From the NCBI GenBank assembly GCA_023431285.1, contig JAEYXN010000020.1, forward strand, positions 1 to 41,474: 41,474 nt of DNA, written 5' to 3'. The position numbers were made by a program, and so were the translations under genes. Under the pieces are notes generated by a model. That model worked only from the letters and a program-made list of their open reading frames with translations, had not been told where the DNA came from and made no database searches. Positions 1 to 8,300 of this stretch are shown one piece after another. Position 1 is the stretch's first letter. Every line of letters begins with the position of its first letter. The DNA comes from Bacteroidota bacterium (GTDB lineage: Bacteria; Bacteroidota; Bacteroidia; Cytophagales; Cyclobacteriaceae).

Positions 1-351
1 CACGTGAAAAATCTGCTCTCTGTGGCCCTTGCCGATGGTCATTTAGATGCCGATGAGTGGGATATGCTGGTCACTATCTCCAGGATTCTGGGAATTACCG
101 AAGAAGAAATCAACCAAATAAGAAAGCATCCTGACTCAATCAGCTTTGTTCCACCACGAAAATACGATGACAAAGTCCAACAGATTCAGGACCTTGTTGC
201 AGTAATGACCGTTGATGGTCATATAAGCTCACGTGAACTTGCGCTGTGCAAAAAGATCTCCCTGAAACTTGACATCCTCCCTCAGCTTGTCGACGATATC
301 GTAAGCGACATTTTCCAGCACAATACGATAAGTTCAGATTCGTCTAACTAA
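1..351 (+). CDS. TerB-like (tellurite-resistance TerB / DjlA-type) domain protein, 5' truncated
   Basis: The reading frame is open from the first base and ends at TAA 349-351, so the true start probably lies before the window. A GTG at position 4 exists but sits inside the first conserved helix and has no ribosome binding site in view. Two similar halves can be seen, one around VALADGHLDADEWDML and one around VMTVDGHISSREL. Each has the acidic D-G-x-(L/I) pattern of helical TerB-type domains. TerB-like proteins are small, mostly cytoplasmic, and their biochemical role is poorly defined. I infer only family membership. No neighbour upstream is visible. Confidence 0.6.
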   Translation, partial: HVKNLLSVALADGHLDADEWDMLVTISRILGITEEEINQIRKHPDSISFVPPRKYDDKVQQIQDLVAVMTVDGHISSRELALCKKISLKLDILPQLVDDIVSDIFQHNTISSDSSN

Positions 352-545
352 GAAACGTGTTCACACTTTTCAATCGTTGAAAAAGTCTGTAAGCAGACTA
401 GCCATGGGGCTTTGCCTTCGGGTGAGGTTCTCCCCAAATTCAATTCTAATCATCTTCCGGTGAAAGGCACCACTTTGGATGACATAATCGTCAAACCACA
501 TTGCCTATTGGGGGAGACTTTACAAACTTTCAACATTCCCAAACG

Positions 546-1368
546 ATGAAACGCTTCGTCCCATTCTTCCTCGCTGGAGTTATAGGATATTATTCTGGTG
601 AGGCGCAACATGCAGATACGCAGCTTGCCGTCAACTCTGTTCCAGATCGCATTAACATTCTCAAAGCTTCCCTCACGTTGATGGAATCGGAAGAGAAAAT
701 GTTCTGGCCACTGTATGAACAGTACGAGCTGCAACTCAGTAATCTTAAGGAGAATACTCTGCGTGCGATGAAGCATCTTGTCAGCCAGGAAGAAGGATGT
801 TCACCAGCGCAGCCTGTCGACGTTCTTTGAAAATCAGAAGGCTGAGACTGCAATCAAAAAAGAATACTTCAATAAGATACTAACTTTTACCAATGCTACT
901 ATCGCGTTGGAATTTCTTCAGGGGGAAGCGCTGTACGATCTGCTTCTAAAGTCAAGGCTTTATGAATCCAGTGGATGGAAGAACATCTGGAGCAACGCGA
1001 TGCTTACAGACGAGGCGCTACGCCGCACAACCTTTGAATCATTATTGAAAATAAACCCCTCAATGTCTGATGAGTTCACCACTCTGTTCTCAAATTTCGA
1101 ATTTGAGTATAGCCGGGTCGTTGGACATGAGTATCTATTCTTTCAACATTATATCGATGATCCTGTTGACTGGACGCCAAGACAGTGTAAGATGTTGGGT
1201 GAAAACTTCCTGGCAATGCAGTTCAACGAAATGAAAATCAAAGATCGTTACTACACTCTTTTGTCTGAAAAATTCGATAAAGTCATCGCTTCGAGATTCA
1301 TCTCGTTACACGAATACATGAGCATGATGAGCAAGATGGAAGTCTGGACCGAGAAGGTTAATGATTAG
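546..1368 (+). pseudogene. Periplasmic Spy/LTXXQ-like helical protein interrupted by a +1 frameshift
   Basis: Two overlapping frames make one protein of about 273 aa if a single base is removed near 790-797 (a GG doublet after the codons for SQEE). The first part starts at ATG 546 with a signal peptide of about 23 residues, then MESEEKMFWPLYEQYE. The second part continues in the next frame with DVHQRSLSTFFENQ and ends at TAG 1366-1368. A stand-alone second frame would need a TTG at 778 with no ribosome binding site. The protein looks like two repeated helical hairpins: an FWPLYEQYE-type helix in the first half and FTTLFSNFEFEYS in the second, each followed by a lysine-rich (I/M)K-x-x-Y(F/Y) helix. 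That resembles Spy/CpxP-type extracytoplasmic proteins, but this is an inference. The break is either real inactivation or a one-base sequencing error. Confidence 0.6.
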
Positions 1369-1388
1369 TATTTAATGATTTCTTTGTC

Positions 1389-2504
1389 TCACTGACCTTT
1401 GCTGGCTTTTATTCTGAAAAATGCCTTCGCTTTCTCTATGGTGATGGCGTGTTCCTCTGTACCGGTTGTACCTATGAGAAATGCAAGTGGAGCTGTTTTT
1501 GGGTTGTTTGCCAACACAATCTTGGCAATACCGACAACTGGAATAACGACAAACATTCCTGGAATTCCCCAGACGAGCGCAGCAGCGAGAATGCTGACAA
1601 TGGTGACGAGTGGATTCACCTGAACTCCGCCGCCAGTGATATTTGGTGTGAGGATATAGTTTTCGATAAACTGAATCACGAGGAAGAAAATGAGGACACT
1701 AATTACTTCCTGCGGGCCATCTCCTGTAAATACTGCCATTGACAGAGGGAAAATGGATCCTATCAGAATGCCAAAGTAAGGTATGAAGTTAAACAGTCCC
1801 CAAATGATTCCCAACAGAAGCGCGAACTTCACGCCAATGAAGTAAAGTCCGAGCGTGTTAAGTACAATCAGGATTCCAACTACAATAAAGACTCCATTCA
1901 TGTATCGCTTCGTCACCTGGCTGATCTGATGGATTACACTCGCCGACTTTTCCTGTTTTTCGTTCGGGATGACCATCATACAAAATTCGTAGAACTTATC
2001 GCGATAATAAAGGAACAGGTAAATGTAAGAAGGCATCAGTGCAAGCGCGATGACGGTTCCCGTTGTTGATGGGAAAATCGTTTCAAAGAAAATTCCTTCA
2101 TCTGCGAAAAACACATTTATCTGATCATTGAGCCATCGTCTGAATTCATTTGGATCCATGCCAATGTTGGAAGAGATAGGCGCTGTGATTTCAGTAATGT
2201 TTTCGCGGGCGTGTTCCTTAAGATCAGGAAGCTCCCGAATAAGAAATCCAATCTGCGAATATAGAACATACGCCAAGCCAATAACGATCGCGGTAGCTGT
2301 AAATACTACGATAAACGTACTGACTAGACGGGGTAGTCCGCGCCTCTCAAAGAACTGCGCAAACGGATAAAGGAGAAATGCGAACAAAATGGACATTACA
2401 ATGGGATAGAGCAGCGTTCTGGCCGCGATCAACACCCATATCAGTAAGACCAGAGCAAAAAGTACGACTGCAAAACGTTGAATATTCAGGAACAGCTTTC
2501 TCAT
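1389..2504 (-). CDS. AI-2E family (PerM/YdiK-type, UPF0118) membrane permease
   Basis: This is a 371-aa polytopic membrane protein. Two hydrophobic segments lie at the N-terminus (about residues 10-50), a third at about 65-85, then a charged stretch (residues 90-140), followed by further membrane spans with the glycine-rich LLGIIWGLFNFIPYFGILIG region and the C-terminal VAL-VWGIPGMFVVIPVVGI segment typical of the family. Length and layout match the AI-2E/PerM family of roughly 350-380 aa. Members include an autoinducer-2 exporter (TqsA) and cation:proton antiporters, so the substrate cannot be named from sequence. The gene is convergent with the frameshifted gene upstream (20 bp between stops) and divergent from the cobalamin riboswitch. 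The start is ATG 2504. Confidence 0.9.
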   Translation of the reverse strand: MRKLFLNIQRFAVVLFALVLLIWVLIAARTLLYPIVMSILFAFLLYPFAQFFERRGLPRLVSTFIVVFTATAIVIGLAYVLYSQIGFLIRELPDLKEHARENITEITAPISSNIGMDPNEFRRWLNDQINVFFADEGIFFETIFPSTTGTVIALALMPSYIYLFLYYRDKFYEFCMMVIPNEKQEKSASVIHQISQVTKRYMNGVFIVVGILIVLNTLGLYFIGVKFALLLGIIWGLFNFIPYFGILIGSIFPLSMAVFTGDGPQEVISVLIFFLVIQFIENYILTPNITGGGVQVNPLVTIVSILAAALVWGIPGMFVVIPVVGIAKIVLANNPKTAPLAFLIGTTGTEEHAITIEKAKAFFRIKASKGQ

Positions 2505-2631
2505 ATTCAGACTTCTCGATTCTCATTTCAGATAATCAGTGATTAAAATCTGAAGCCAGCCGGGTTATAAGCGAAAATTATGACTTCAATCATGAGCGGA
2601 CATCCGGTAAAATATTATTATTGCATCGTAT

Positions 2632-2796
2632 TTGGTTCCAGCCCTTATGCTGAAAGGGGGATTAAAAGGGAATTCCGGTGCGAATCCGGAGCAGTTCCCG
2701 CTACTGTAAGCACTGTTAAGCGTTACTTGAATCAGTAGTCACTGTCTGCAAAGACGGGAAGACCAGTAACAGAGTGCAAGCCAGGAGACCTGCCAT
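2632..2796 (+). promoter_or_regulatory. Cobalamin (adenosylcobalamin) riboswitch upstream of btuB-like gene
   Basis: The leader contains the conserved riboswitch core: AAAAGGGAA at 2665-2673, GGTGCGAATCCGGAGCAG around 2677-2694, CCCGCTACTGTAAGC around 2698-2712, and the B12-box GCCAGGAGACCTGCC at 2780-2794. These elements occur in the canonical order and spacing of class I cobalamin riboswitches. The aptamer ends about 113 nt before the ATG of the TonB-dependent receptor. It is expected to repress that gene when cobalamin binds. The stretch 2797-2908 should contain the expression platform, but I could not decide between translational and transcriptional control by eye. Confidence 0.96.
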
Positions 2797-2908
2797 TACA
2801 AACCAGTTCATTGCTTCGGGTAAAAAGCAAAGAATGTAAATCACTGCGTTTAGCAGTCCCGGTTTCATTCCAGCCTTTTACTCTTTTTTCAACCATTAAA
2901 AACTTAAG

Positions 2909-5044
2909 ATGAAAAAGGAGAAAAAAGTTTGGGCCTTCACTCTACTGGCCCTTTGGTGGCTGTCGCCAAACACAATTAATGCACAGCAGGATTCCGTTCG
3001 CGTCCTGGGAGAGGTAGTGATCTCTGCTACAAGAATGGAACAGCCTCTGATCACAGCTGCGCGTAGCGTCTCTGTGATCACACGAGAGACAATCGAACGA
3101 TCAGTATATAACTCCCCTGCTGATCTGCTTTCTGCCGAGATGGGGATCTATGTGGTTGGCGCAACCCAGACCCCCGGGATGAATCAGAGTGTTTTTCTGC
3201 GCGGAACAAACAGTAACCAAACCGTTGTACTGATCGACGGCCTTCGTATCTCAGATCCATCTTCTCCCAACGGTACAATTGATCTGTCGGAGATTTCCCT
3301 GACTGACATTGAGCGAATCGAAATTATCCGCGGTGCCCATAGTACCCTCTACGGCGGTTCTGCCATGGGTGGCGCGATCAATATCATTACACGTAAAGGG
3401 GGCGCTTCCGGATTGCATGGTTCCGTTCAGGCACAGGCTGGGACTTTTGGAGAGAAGTCGCTTGCAACCAATGGTTCCATTAACCTCCAGTATCGGTGGA
3501 AAAACGGATGGTATGCAAATGGGAGCACATTCAACCAACGTGTCGCGGGCCTCAACGCTACTGAGGATACCATCACCACACCTCGGTTCCGTCCGCCTGA
3601 TAATGACGTGTTTGTCAAGAACGATTATTATGTCAAGACAGGGCGTTCTACAGAGTGGTGGAACTTCTTCATCGCAGGCAAGAAAACATCGCAGAAGGCT
3701 GACATCGATGACAGGGCTTATGATGATGACGACAATGCGTTTCTTGCGTTCGATCGTAGCCTTTTGGAGTATCAGGGTTCTTTAAAGGTTAGACAAGACC
3801 TTTCAATAACATTTCTCGGATCATACTCAAAATCAAAAAGACATCAAAAGAACGATTCATCATTGGTAGCGGAAGGTGTATATGACCGAACTTTCGGCGA
3901 TGATTCGTATCACGCACGGGCATTGACTAATGAGCTAGTTACCCATTATAATACTCGAAACGTCAAACTCGTTGCGGGGGCAGGGCATTATGACGAACAA
4001 ATGGAATTCAATACATTCTATTTTTCAAAAGCGGGAGGATATCTTTACGAAACAAAGGTGAACTACGACTCAATAGAAAAATCGACATCTACTATTTACG
4101 GATTCGGACAGCTCTCGATAGATGTAAAAAAACTTAACCTCAGGTTTGGTACACGCTATAATCATCATTCTGTTGTAGGCGACTTTTTTACATTTGAAGT
4201 AAATCCATCCTATCAGGTTTCAAATGCATTATTGTATGCGTCTCTTTCCACGGGATACAACGCACCATCGCTTTATCAATTATATGATCCGTCAACAGGA
4301 TCCGATCCGGAAATTACACGCGGAAATAAAAATCTAAATGCGGAAAAGTCTGTATCTGTCGAGTTGGGCTTTAAGAAGGAATTTGATAATGGTAGCTACT
4401 TCACGGTTTCAGGATACACCACAAGTGTGTCGAATGTGATTGAATACGTTTATCTCTGGAGAGGTGGCGTTCCGGTGAGCGACCTGTCCTATCTGGATTA
4501 CGTGGGTGATCGGTACCTTAATATCTCCAGGCAGATTGCAAATGGGGTGGAGATGTCAGGCCGGTGGAACTCCGGGAAGTTCTATCTGCAGGGAAATCTA
4601 TCAGTTATGAAAGGCCGCATTGTGATCAGTCCGTTGGATATTTCCGATCCTCAGACCGGAAGTAATACAGTACAACTTTTTAACTACGGTGCTTTTGCGG
4701 AAAATGAAATCACGGTAAATAGTCTTGCGCGACGCCCGCGATTCATGGGGATCGCCGAAGTTGGTTACCGCATTAATGATCAGCTGACGATTTATTCATC
4801 TATCCGACGTGCAGGAACAAGAAATGATGTTGAGTACAACGCCGATGCGGGACCATTTGGTGCATTGGGAGAACGACGTGTAGCGGAATACAACCTGCTT
4901 GACGCCGGTATCAACTATGTGCCTACCCGACATCTTTCAGTAAGCCTGCGAGTAGAAAATATTACCGATGAAGAATATCGCGAGATCTATGGTTTTCGCA
5001 GCCGTGGACGAAGTGGATACCTTAAAATAAGCTACAGCTGGTAG
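2909..5044 (+). CDS. btuB: TonB-dependent outer-membrane receptor, cobalamin type (BtuB-like)
   Basis: This is a 711-aa outer-membrane protein. An N-terminal signal peptide (about residues 1-25, ending ...TINAQ) is followed by the TonB-box-like VVISATRMEQ, a plug domain (about residues 40-155, with FLRGTNSNQTVVLIDGLRI and the ERIEIIRGAHSTLYGGSAMGGAINI motif), and a 22-strand-type barrel ending in an aromatic residue (ISYSW). Length is normal for BtuB/FepA-type receptors. The cobalamin riboswitch immediately upstream assigns the substrate class better than the protein sequence does: transport of cobalamin or a corrinoid, energised by TonB-ExbB-ExbD. No corrinoid-processing genes are adjacent. 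The gene is followed by a strong terminator, so it is probably monocistronic. Confidence 0.93.
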   Translation: MKKEKKVWAFTLLALWWLSPNTINAQQDSVRVLGEVVISATRMEQPLITAARSVSVITRETIERSVYNSPADLLSAEMGIYVVGATQTPGMNQSVFLRGTNSNQTVVLIDGLRISDPSSPNGTIDLSEISLTDIERIEIIRGAHSTLYGGSAMGGAINIITRKGGASGLHGSVQAQAGTFGEKSLATNGSINLQYRWKNGWYANGSTFNQRVAGLNATEDTITTPRFRPPDNDVFVKNDYYVKTGRSTEWWNFFIAGKKTSQKADIDDRAYDDDDNAFLAFDRSLLEYQGSLKVRQDLSITFLGSYSKSKRHQKNDSSLVAEGVYDRTFGDDSYHARALTNELVTHYNTRNVKLVAGAGHYDEQMEFNTFYFSKAGGYLYETKVNYDSIEKSTSTIYGFGQLSIDVKKLNLRFGTRYNHHSVVGDFFTFEVNPSYQVSNALLYASLSTGYNAPSLYQLYDPSTGSDPEITRGNKNLNAEKSVSVELGFKKEFDNGSYFTVSGYTTSVSNVIEYVYLWRGGVPVSDLSYLDYVGDRYLNISRQIANGVEMSGRWNSGKFYLQGNLSVMKGRIVISPLDISDPQTGSNTVQLFNYGAFAENEITVNSLARRPRFMGIAEVGYRINDQLTIYSSIRRAGTRNDVEYNADAGPFGALGERRVAEYNLLDAGINYVPTRHLSVSLRVENITDEEYREIYGFRSRGRSGYLKISYSW

Positions 5045-5056
5045 TGTTAATTACGG

Positions 5057-5090
5057 ACATGAGGTGGTAATTACCATCTCATGTTTTTTC
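5057..5090 (+). terminator. Rho-independent terminator after btuB-like gene
   Basis: A near-perfect hairpin has outer arms ACATGAG (5057-5063) and CTCATGT (5078-5084) and inner arms TGGTAA/TTACCA separated from the outer ones by a G-T pair. It is followed directly by TTTTTTC. The T-run overlaps the 3' end of the convergent porin gene, so the hairpin lies between two convergent genes. Confidence 0.85.
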
Positions 5091-5091
5091 T

Positions 5092-6327
5092 TTAAATGCC
5101 CAATTCGATCTGGAAAACTGCCGACCAGAATCCGTCAGCGTAAGAACCATCGATGGAGTTACTCTGATTGTTGTAAATAATGTTCCCCTGCACTTTTACC
5201 CGATGGCCCACGAGATATTTGGTCACACCTCCTTCAATTTGTTCAACAGTATTCTTTTTTAGTATGGAGAATGTATCGTTGTCGTAAATGATTTTATAAG
5301 GCTTGACAACGCTGTATCTTGCTGCAATTTCCCAGTTGTTCTTAAAAAGGTAACTCAGCTGTGATAAGTACCCCTGTCCGACAAAAACATTGCGCAGTTG
5401 TCCGGAACTCTCCGACGAAATGGTGATGGGATTATCGGCATCCCTTTGCATATACTCATTGTAGAATGCCCATCCTTTATATTTGAAAAGGACATCGGCC
5501 TCGAATGTTGCTATGGATGTGGGAGTATATAAGTCGTTTCCGATCTGGCCTCCTTCGCGTCTGGCCATATCGTTGTAACTGAATGTCGCTGCTGCCGATA
5601 TCCTCGGTGTAGGCTCCCGCTCATGATCGCCTTCAGTGTAATCATTGTTGTCAATGAATTTTCCCAGTGGAAGCACTTCAACCCTTCCCGTGAAGGCCAT
5701 CCCGCTATTCGAATTCAGAGCGTTGCGTCCCTCGCCGGAGGTGATCGCACCTTTCAAATTGAGATAATCCTGATGGAAATTCGCGAAGAATCCGAAGTCC
5801 CGATCGAGATTGAAAGTTGCGTTCACGATAGACCGGTCGGCGAACTGAAGATTACCCGATGAAATGACTCGTTGCCTGTTACCGGGAAGCTTAGTCTGAC
5901 CGAAGCCCAGTTTCAGTGAAGGAGTGGGATTGTAATAGATGACGGCATCGCGAATAATATTAGGGCTGTTGTTCACCAACGAGTTTTCCTCTGCTCTCCA
6001 GTCCATGTCGCCCCGCGAGAATGAAAGCTGAATGTAATAGGTAAGCCTGGGGTCGTGTACAAATCCTTCGAACTTAAGACGAAGCCGGCGGACCCTGAAC
6101 TCAAAAGAATCCGGCTCGAAATCATCCTGGGATTTGGTGACAATCGCAGCCCTGTTCTGCATTCTAAACTGGAAGTTCAATGAAAAAAGGCTGTCTGAAG
6201 TGACGAAACCGTAACCATTACCTTTGCGGGCATAAAAGTTCAGAGACGATTTACTTTGTCCATGGGCACTTTTGGCAGCACACAGCGCAATGATTGAGAA
6301 GGTAACGACGGCTAATTTTAGGTTCAT
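5092..6327 (-). CDS. OprO/OprP-like (phosphate-selective) outer-membrane porin
   Basis: This protein is about 411 aa. I chose ATG 6327, because it gives a clean signal peptide (MNLKLAVVTFSIIALCAAKSAHGQ); the longer form would need a TTG at 6348. The mature part has the features of the phosphate-selective porin O/P family: an early RVRRLRLKFEGFVHDPRLTYYIQLSF stretch, VIYYNPTPSLKLGFGQTKLPGNRQR, alternating beta strands, and a C-terminal strand. It should form an outer-membrane channel for phosphate or polyphosphate. Context is strong: it diverges from pstSCAB-phoU across an intergenic region with a tandem Pho box, so induction by phosphate starvation is inferred. Anion specificity itself is not proven by sequence. 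Confidence 0.88.
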   Translation of the reverse strand: MNLKLAVVTFSIIALCAAKSAHGQSKSSLNFYARKGNGYGFVTSDSLFSLNFQFRMQNRAAIVTKSQDDFEPDSFEFRVRRLRLKFEGFVHDPRLTYYIQLSFSRGDMDWRAEENSLVNNSPNIIRDAVIYYNPTPSLKLGFGQTKLPGNRQRVISSGNLQFADRSIVNATFNLDRDFGFFANFHQDYLNLKGAITSGEGRNALNSNSGMAFTGRVEVLPLGKFIDNNDYTEGDHEREPTPRISAAATFSYNDMARREGGQIGNDLYTPTSIATFEADVLFKYKGWAFYNEYMQRDADNPITISSESSGQLRNVFVGQGYLSQLSYLFKNNWEIAARYSVVKPYKIIYDNDTFSILKKNTVEQIEGGVTKYLVGHRVKVQGNIIYNNQSNSIDGSYADGFWSAVFQIELGI

Positions 6328-6375
6328 GCGTAAACGAATCTGGTGCAAAGGAGACTAAAAATCAACCAAATTCAC

Positions 6376-6419
6376 TTAACATCCTGTTAACTTAACATAA
6401 ACATAATATTAAGATACCT
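6376..6419. promoter_or_regulatory. Tandem Pho box (four 11-bp-period half-sites)
   Basis: Half-sites start at exactly 11-bp steps (6376, 6387, 6398, 6409) and read TTAACAT, TTAACTT, TAAACAT and TTAAGAT, each followed by a 4-bp spacer. PhoB/PhoP-family regulators are known to bind 7-bp direct repeats with 4-bp spacers. The array lies between the divergent porin and pstS genes, and its last half-site is placed where the -33 element of the pstS promoter would be. The regulator gene itself is not in the window. Confidence 0.75.
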
Positions 6420-6440
6420 CCATCCGCCGCGCATGAAAGC

Positions 6441-6448
6441 TACCTTTG
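6441..6448 (+). promoter_or_regulatory. Bacteroidota -7 promoter box for pstSCAB-phoU
   Basis: TACCTTTG is an exact match to the Bacteroidota housekeeping -7 consensus TAnnTTTG. It lies 20 bp before the pstS ATG and 25 bp after the last Pho half-site. No good -33 TTTG is present at the usual distance, which fits an activator-dependent promoter. Confidence 0.65.
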
Positions 6449-6468
6449 CAAAGGATTAAAATGTATAT

Positions 6469-7410
6469 ATGAGGTACCTGTTCGGAGCTTTGATATTTAC
6501 CACGTTTGCGCTTTCTCTTATGCGGTGCGGCGCCAGGAACACAGGGGAAGCGGAGTTAAAGGGTACGATCAGAATCGACGGGTCGAGCACTGTTTATCCA
6601 ATCACAGAGGCGGTCGCTGAGGAGTTTCGTCTTGAACAAAGAGATGTCCGGATTACGGTAGGTGTCTCGGGAACAGGTGGGGGATTTAAAAAATTCGGTC
6701 GGGGGGAAGTTGATATTAATGATGCATCGCGTCCGATCAAGGATGAGGAGGCCAGGAATGCAAAGGAAAATAACGTCGATTTTGTAGAGTTGACGATCGC
6801 CTTCGATGGTCTCGCGGTTTTGGTGAACAAGAAGAACACTTGGGTCACGGACATAACTATAGAAGAGCTTCGTAAGATTTGGGAGCCCGCCGCGCAAGAG
6901 AGAATTACCCGATGGAGTCAGATTCGTGATGGATGGCCCGACGAAAAATTTAACCTTTATGGACCCGGAGTCGCCTCTGGTACCTATGATTACTTTACAG
7001 AAGCTATAGTTGGTAAGTCGGGTTCCAGTCGTGGTGATTTCACCGCCAGCGAAGACGACAATGTTCTGGTGCAGGGCATCGAAGGCGACAGGAACGCACT
7101 TGGTTTCTTTGGATATGCTTATTACAGCGAGAATAAAGAGCGACTCAAACTTGTTGGCGTAAACGCAGGTAGCGGCCCCATCCTTCCATCTCCAGAGACA
7201 ATAATGAATGGAACCTATGCACCGCTGTCACGTCCGGTGTTTATTTATGTCGCCGGAAACTCCGCACAAAAACCAGAAGTAAAAGCGTTTGTAGATTTCT
7301 ACCTTACAACTGCGACAGAACTGGTTCCGGATGTCGGGTACATACCCTTACCCCCGGAGCAGTATAGAACAGAACTTGAGAAGTTCACGAATTTCGCTGC
7401 GCAACAATGA
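6469..7410 (+). CDS. pstS: Phosphate ABC transporter substrate-binding protein PstS
   Basis: This 313-aa periplasmic binding protein has a hydrophobic leader (residues 3-19) followed by C20. The TIRIDGSSTVYPITEAVAEEF start, SGTGGGFKKFGRGEVDINDASRPI and GPGVASGTYDYFTEAIVG are the phosphate-coordinating signatures of the PstS family. The leader reads LMRC before the cysteine, so it may be lipid-anchored, but an arginine at -1 is unusual for a lipobox. It binds periplasmic phosphate and delivers it to PstCA. It is the first gene of the operon and its stop overlaps the pstC start by 4 bp (ATGA). Length and motifs are complete. Confidence 0.95.
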   Translation: MRYLFGALIFTTFALSLMRCGARNTGEAELKGTIRIDGSSTVYPITEAVAEEFRLEQRDVRITVGVSGTGGGFKKFGRGEVDINDASRPIKDEEARNAKENNVDFVELTIAFDGLAVLVNKKNTWVTDITIEELRKIWEPAAQERITRWSQIRDGWPDEKFNLYGPGVASGTYDYFTEAIVGKSGSSRGDFTASEDDNVLVQGIEGDRNALGFFGYAYYSENKERLKLVGVNAGSGPILPSPETIMNGTYAPLSRPVFIYVAGNSAQKPEVKAFVDFYLTTATELVPDVGYIPLPPEQYRTELEKFTNFAAQQ

Positions 7411-8300
7411 TCACTTCCTCTTTGAAAAAGGTCACGGAGCGTATCATTGAAAGATTGCTTGCATTAAGCGGGCTGATCACGGTCCTCACCACCATCGGAA
7501 TTGTTTGGGTACTGGTTTCAGAATCATGGTCGTTCTTCGCTGAGGTTCCACTAAAGGATTTTTTGTTCGATACCGAATGGACACCGCTTTTTGCAAATAA
7601 ACGCTACGGAATACTTCCACTTCTTTCAGGTACAATTCTCACCACGTTAATTGCAATCCTCACTGCATTACCCCTTGGTCTCATCATCGCTGTCTACCTC
7701 AGCGAATATGTTCACAAGGATGTCCGTCGAAGTATTAAGCCCGCATTGGAAATCCTTGCAGCGGTACCAACCGTTGTCTACGGCTTTTTCGCATTGACGG
7801 TAGTGACTCCTTTTCTTCAGAATTTCATCCCTGATCTTGGCAGTTTTAATGCGTTATCAGCCGGAATCGTAATGGGCATTATGATCATACCTTTGATCAG
7901 CTCCCTCAGTGAAGACGCTTTGTCTGCGGTGCCGAAGTCGTTGAGAGAAGCATCGTACGGAATGGGAGCAACACGTTTTCAGACTTCATTCAAAGTTATA
8001 GTGCCTGCAGCATCCTCCGGTATTCTTGTCTCCGTAATTCTTGCAGTATCACGGGCGATCGGGGAAACCATGGTCGTCGCGATCGCCGCAGGACAGCAGC
8101 CGAACCTCACGTTTGATCCCCGGGAAGCAGTAGAAACGATCACTGCTTATATTGTACAGGTGAGTCTTGGAGACGTGGAGCATGGGACCATGGAGTACAA
8201 TTCCATCTTTGCGGCCGGTATCAGTCTGTTTGTTTTTACTTTTCTGTTGAACAACCTCAGTTATTTCATTAAGAAAAAATATCAGGAGAAGTATGAGTAA
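7407..8300 (+). CDS. pstC: Phosphate ABC transporter permease PstC
   Basis: This 297-aa inner-membrane permease has about six membrane spans. The first is near residues 20-40; the family EAA-type loop is LREASYGMGATRFQT (about residues 180-195), preceded by the FNALSAGIVMGIMIIPLISSLSEDAL segment. With PstA it forms the phosphate channel powered by PstB. The start codon overlaps the pstS stop (ATGA), indicating translational coupling. The 3' end overlaps pstA by 8 bp. Confidence 0.95.
   Translation: MITSSLKKVTERIIERLLALSGLITVLTTIGIVWVLVSESWSFFAEVPLKDFLFDTEWTPLFANKRYGILPLLSGTILTTLIAILTALPLGLIIAVYLSEYVHKDVRRSIKPALEILAAVPTVVYGFFALTVVTPFLQNFIPDLGSFNALSAGIVMGIMIIPLISSLSEDALSAVPKSLREASYGMGATRFQTSFKVIVPAASSGILVSVILAVSRAIGETMVVAIAAGQQPNLTFDPREAVETITAYIVQVSLGDVEHGTMEYNSIFAAGISLFVFTFLLNNLSYFIKKKYQEKYE

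Noticed and set aside
450..776. 108-codon minus-strand frame
   Set aside because: It lies antisense to the frameshifted periplasmic protein gene, whose composition and signal peptide are convincing.
778..1368. Independent gene starting at TTG 778
   Set aside because: There is no ribosome binding site, and the protein continues the upstream frame naturally after a one-base shift.
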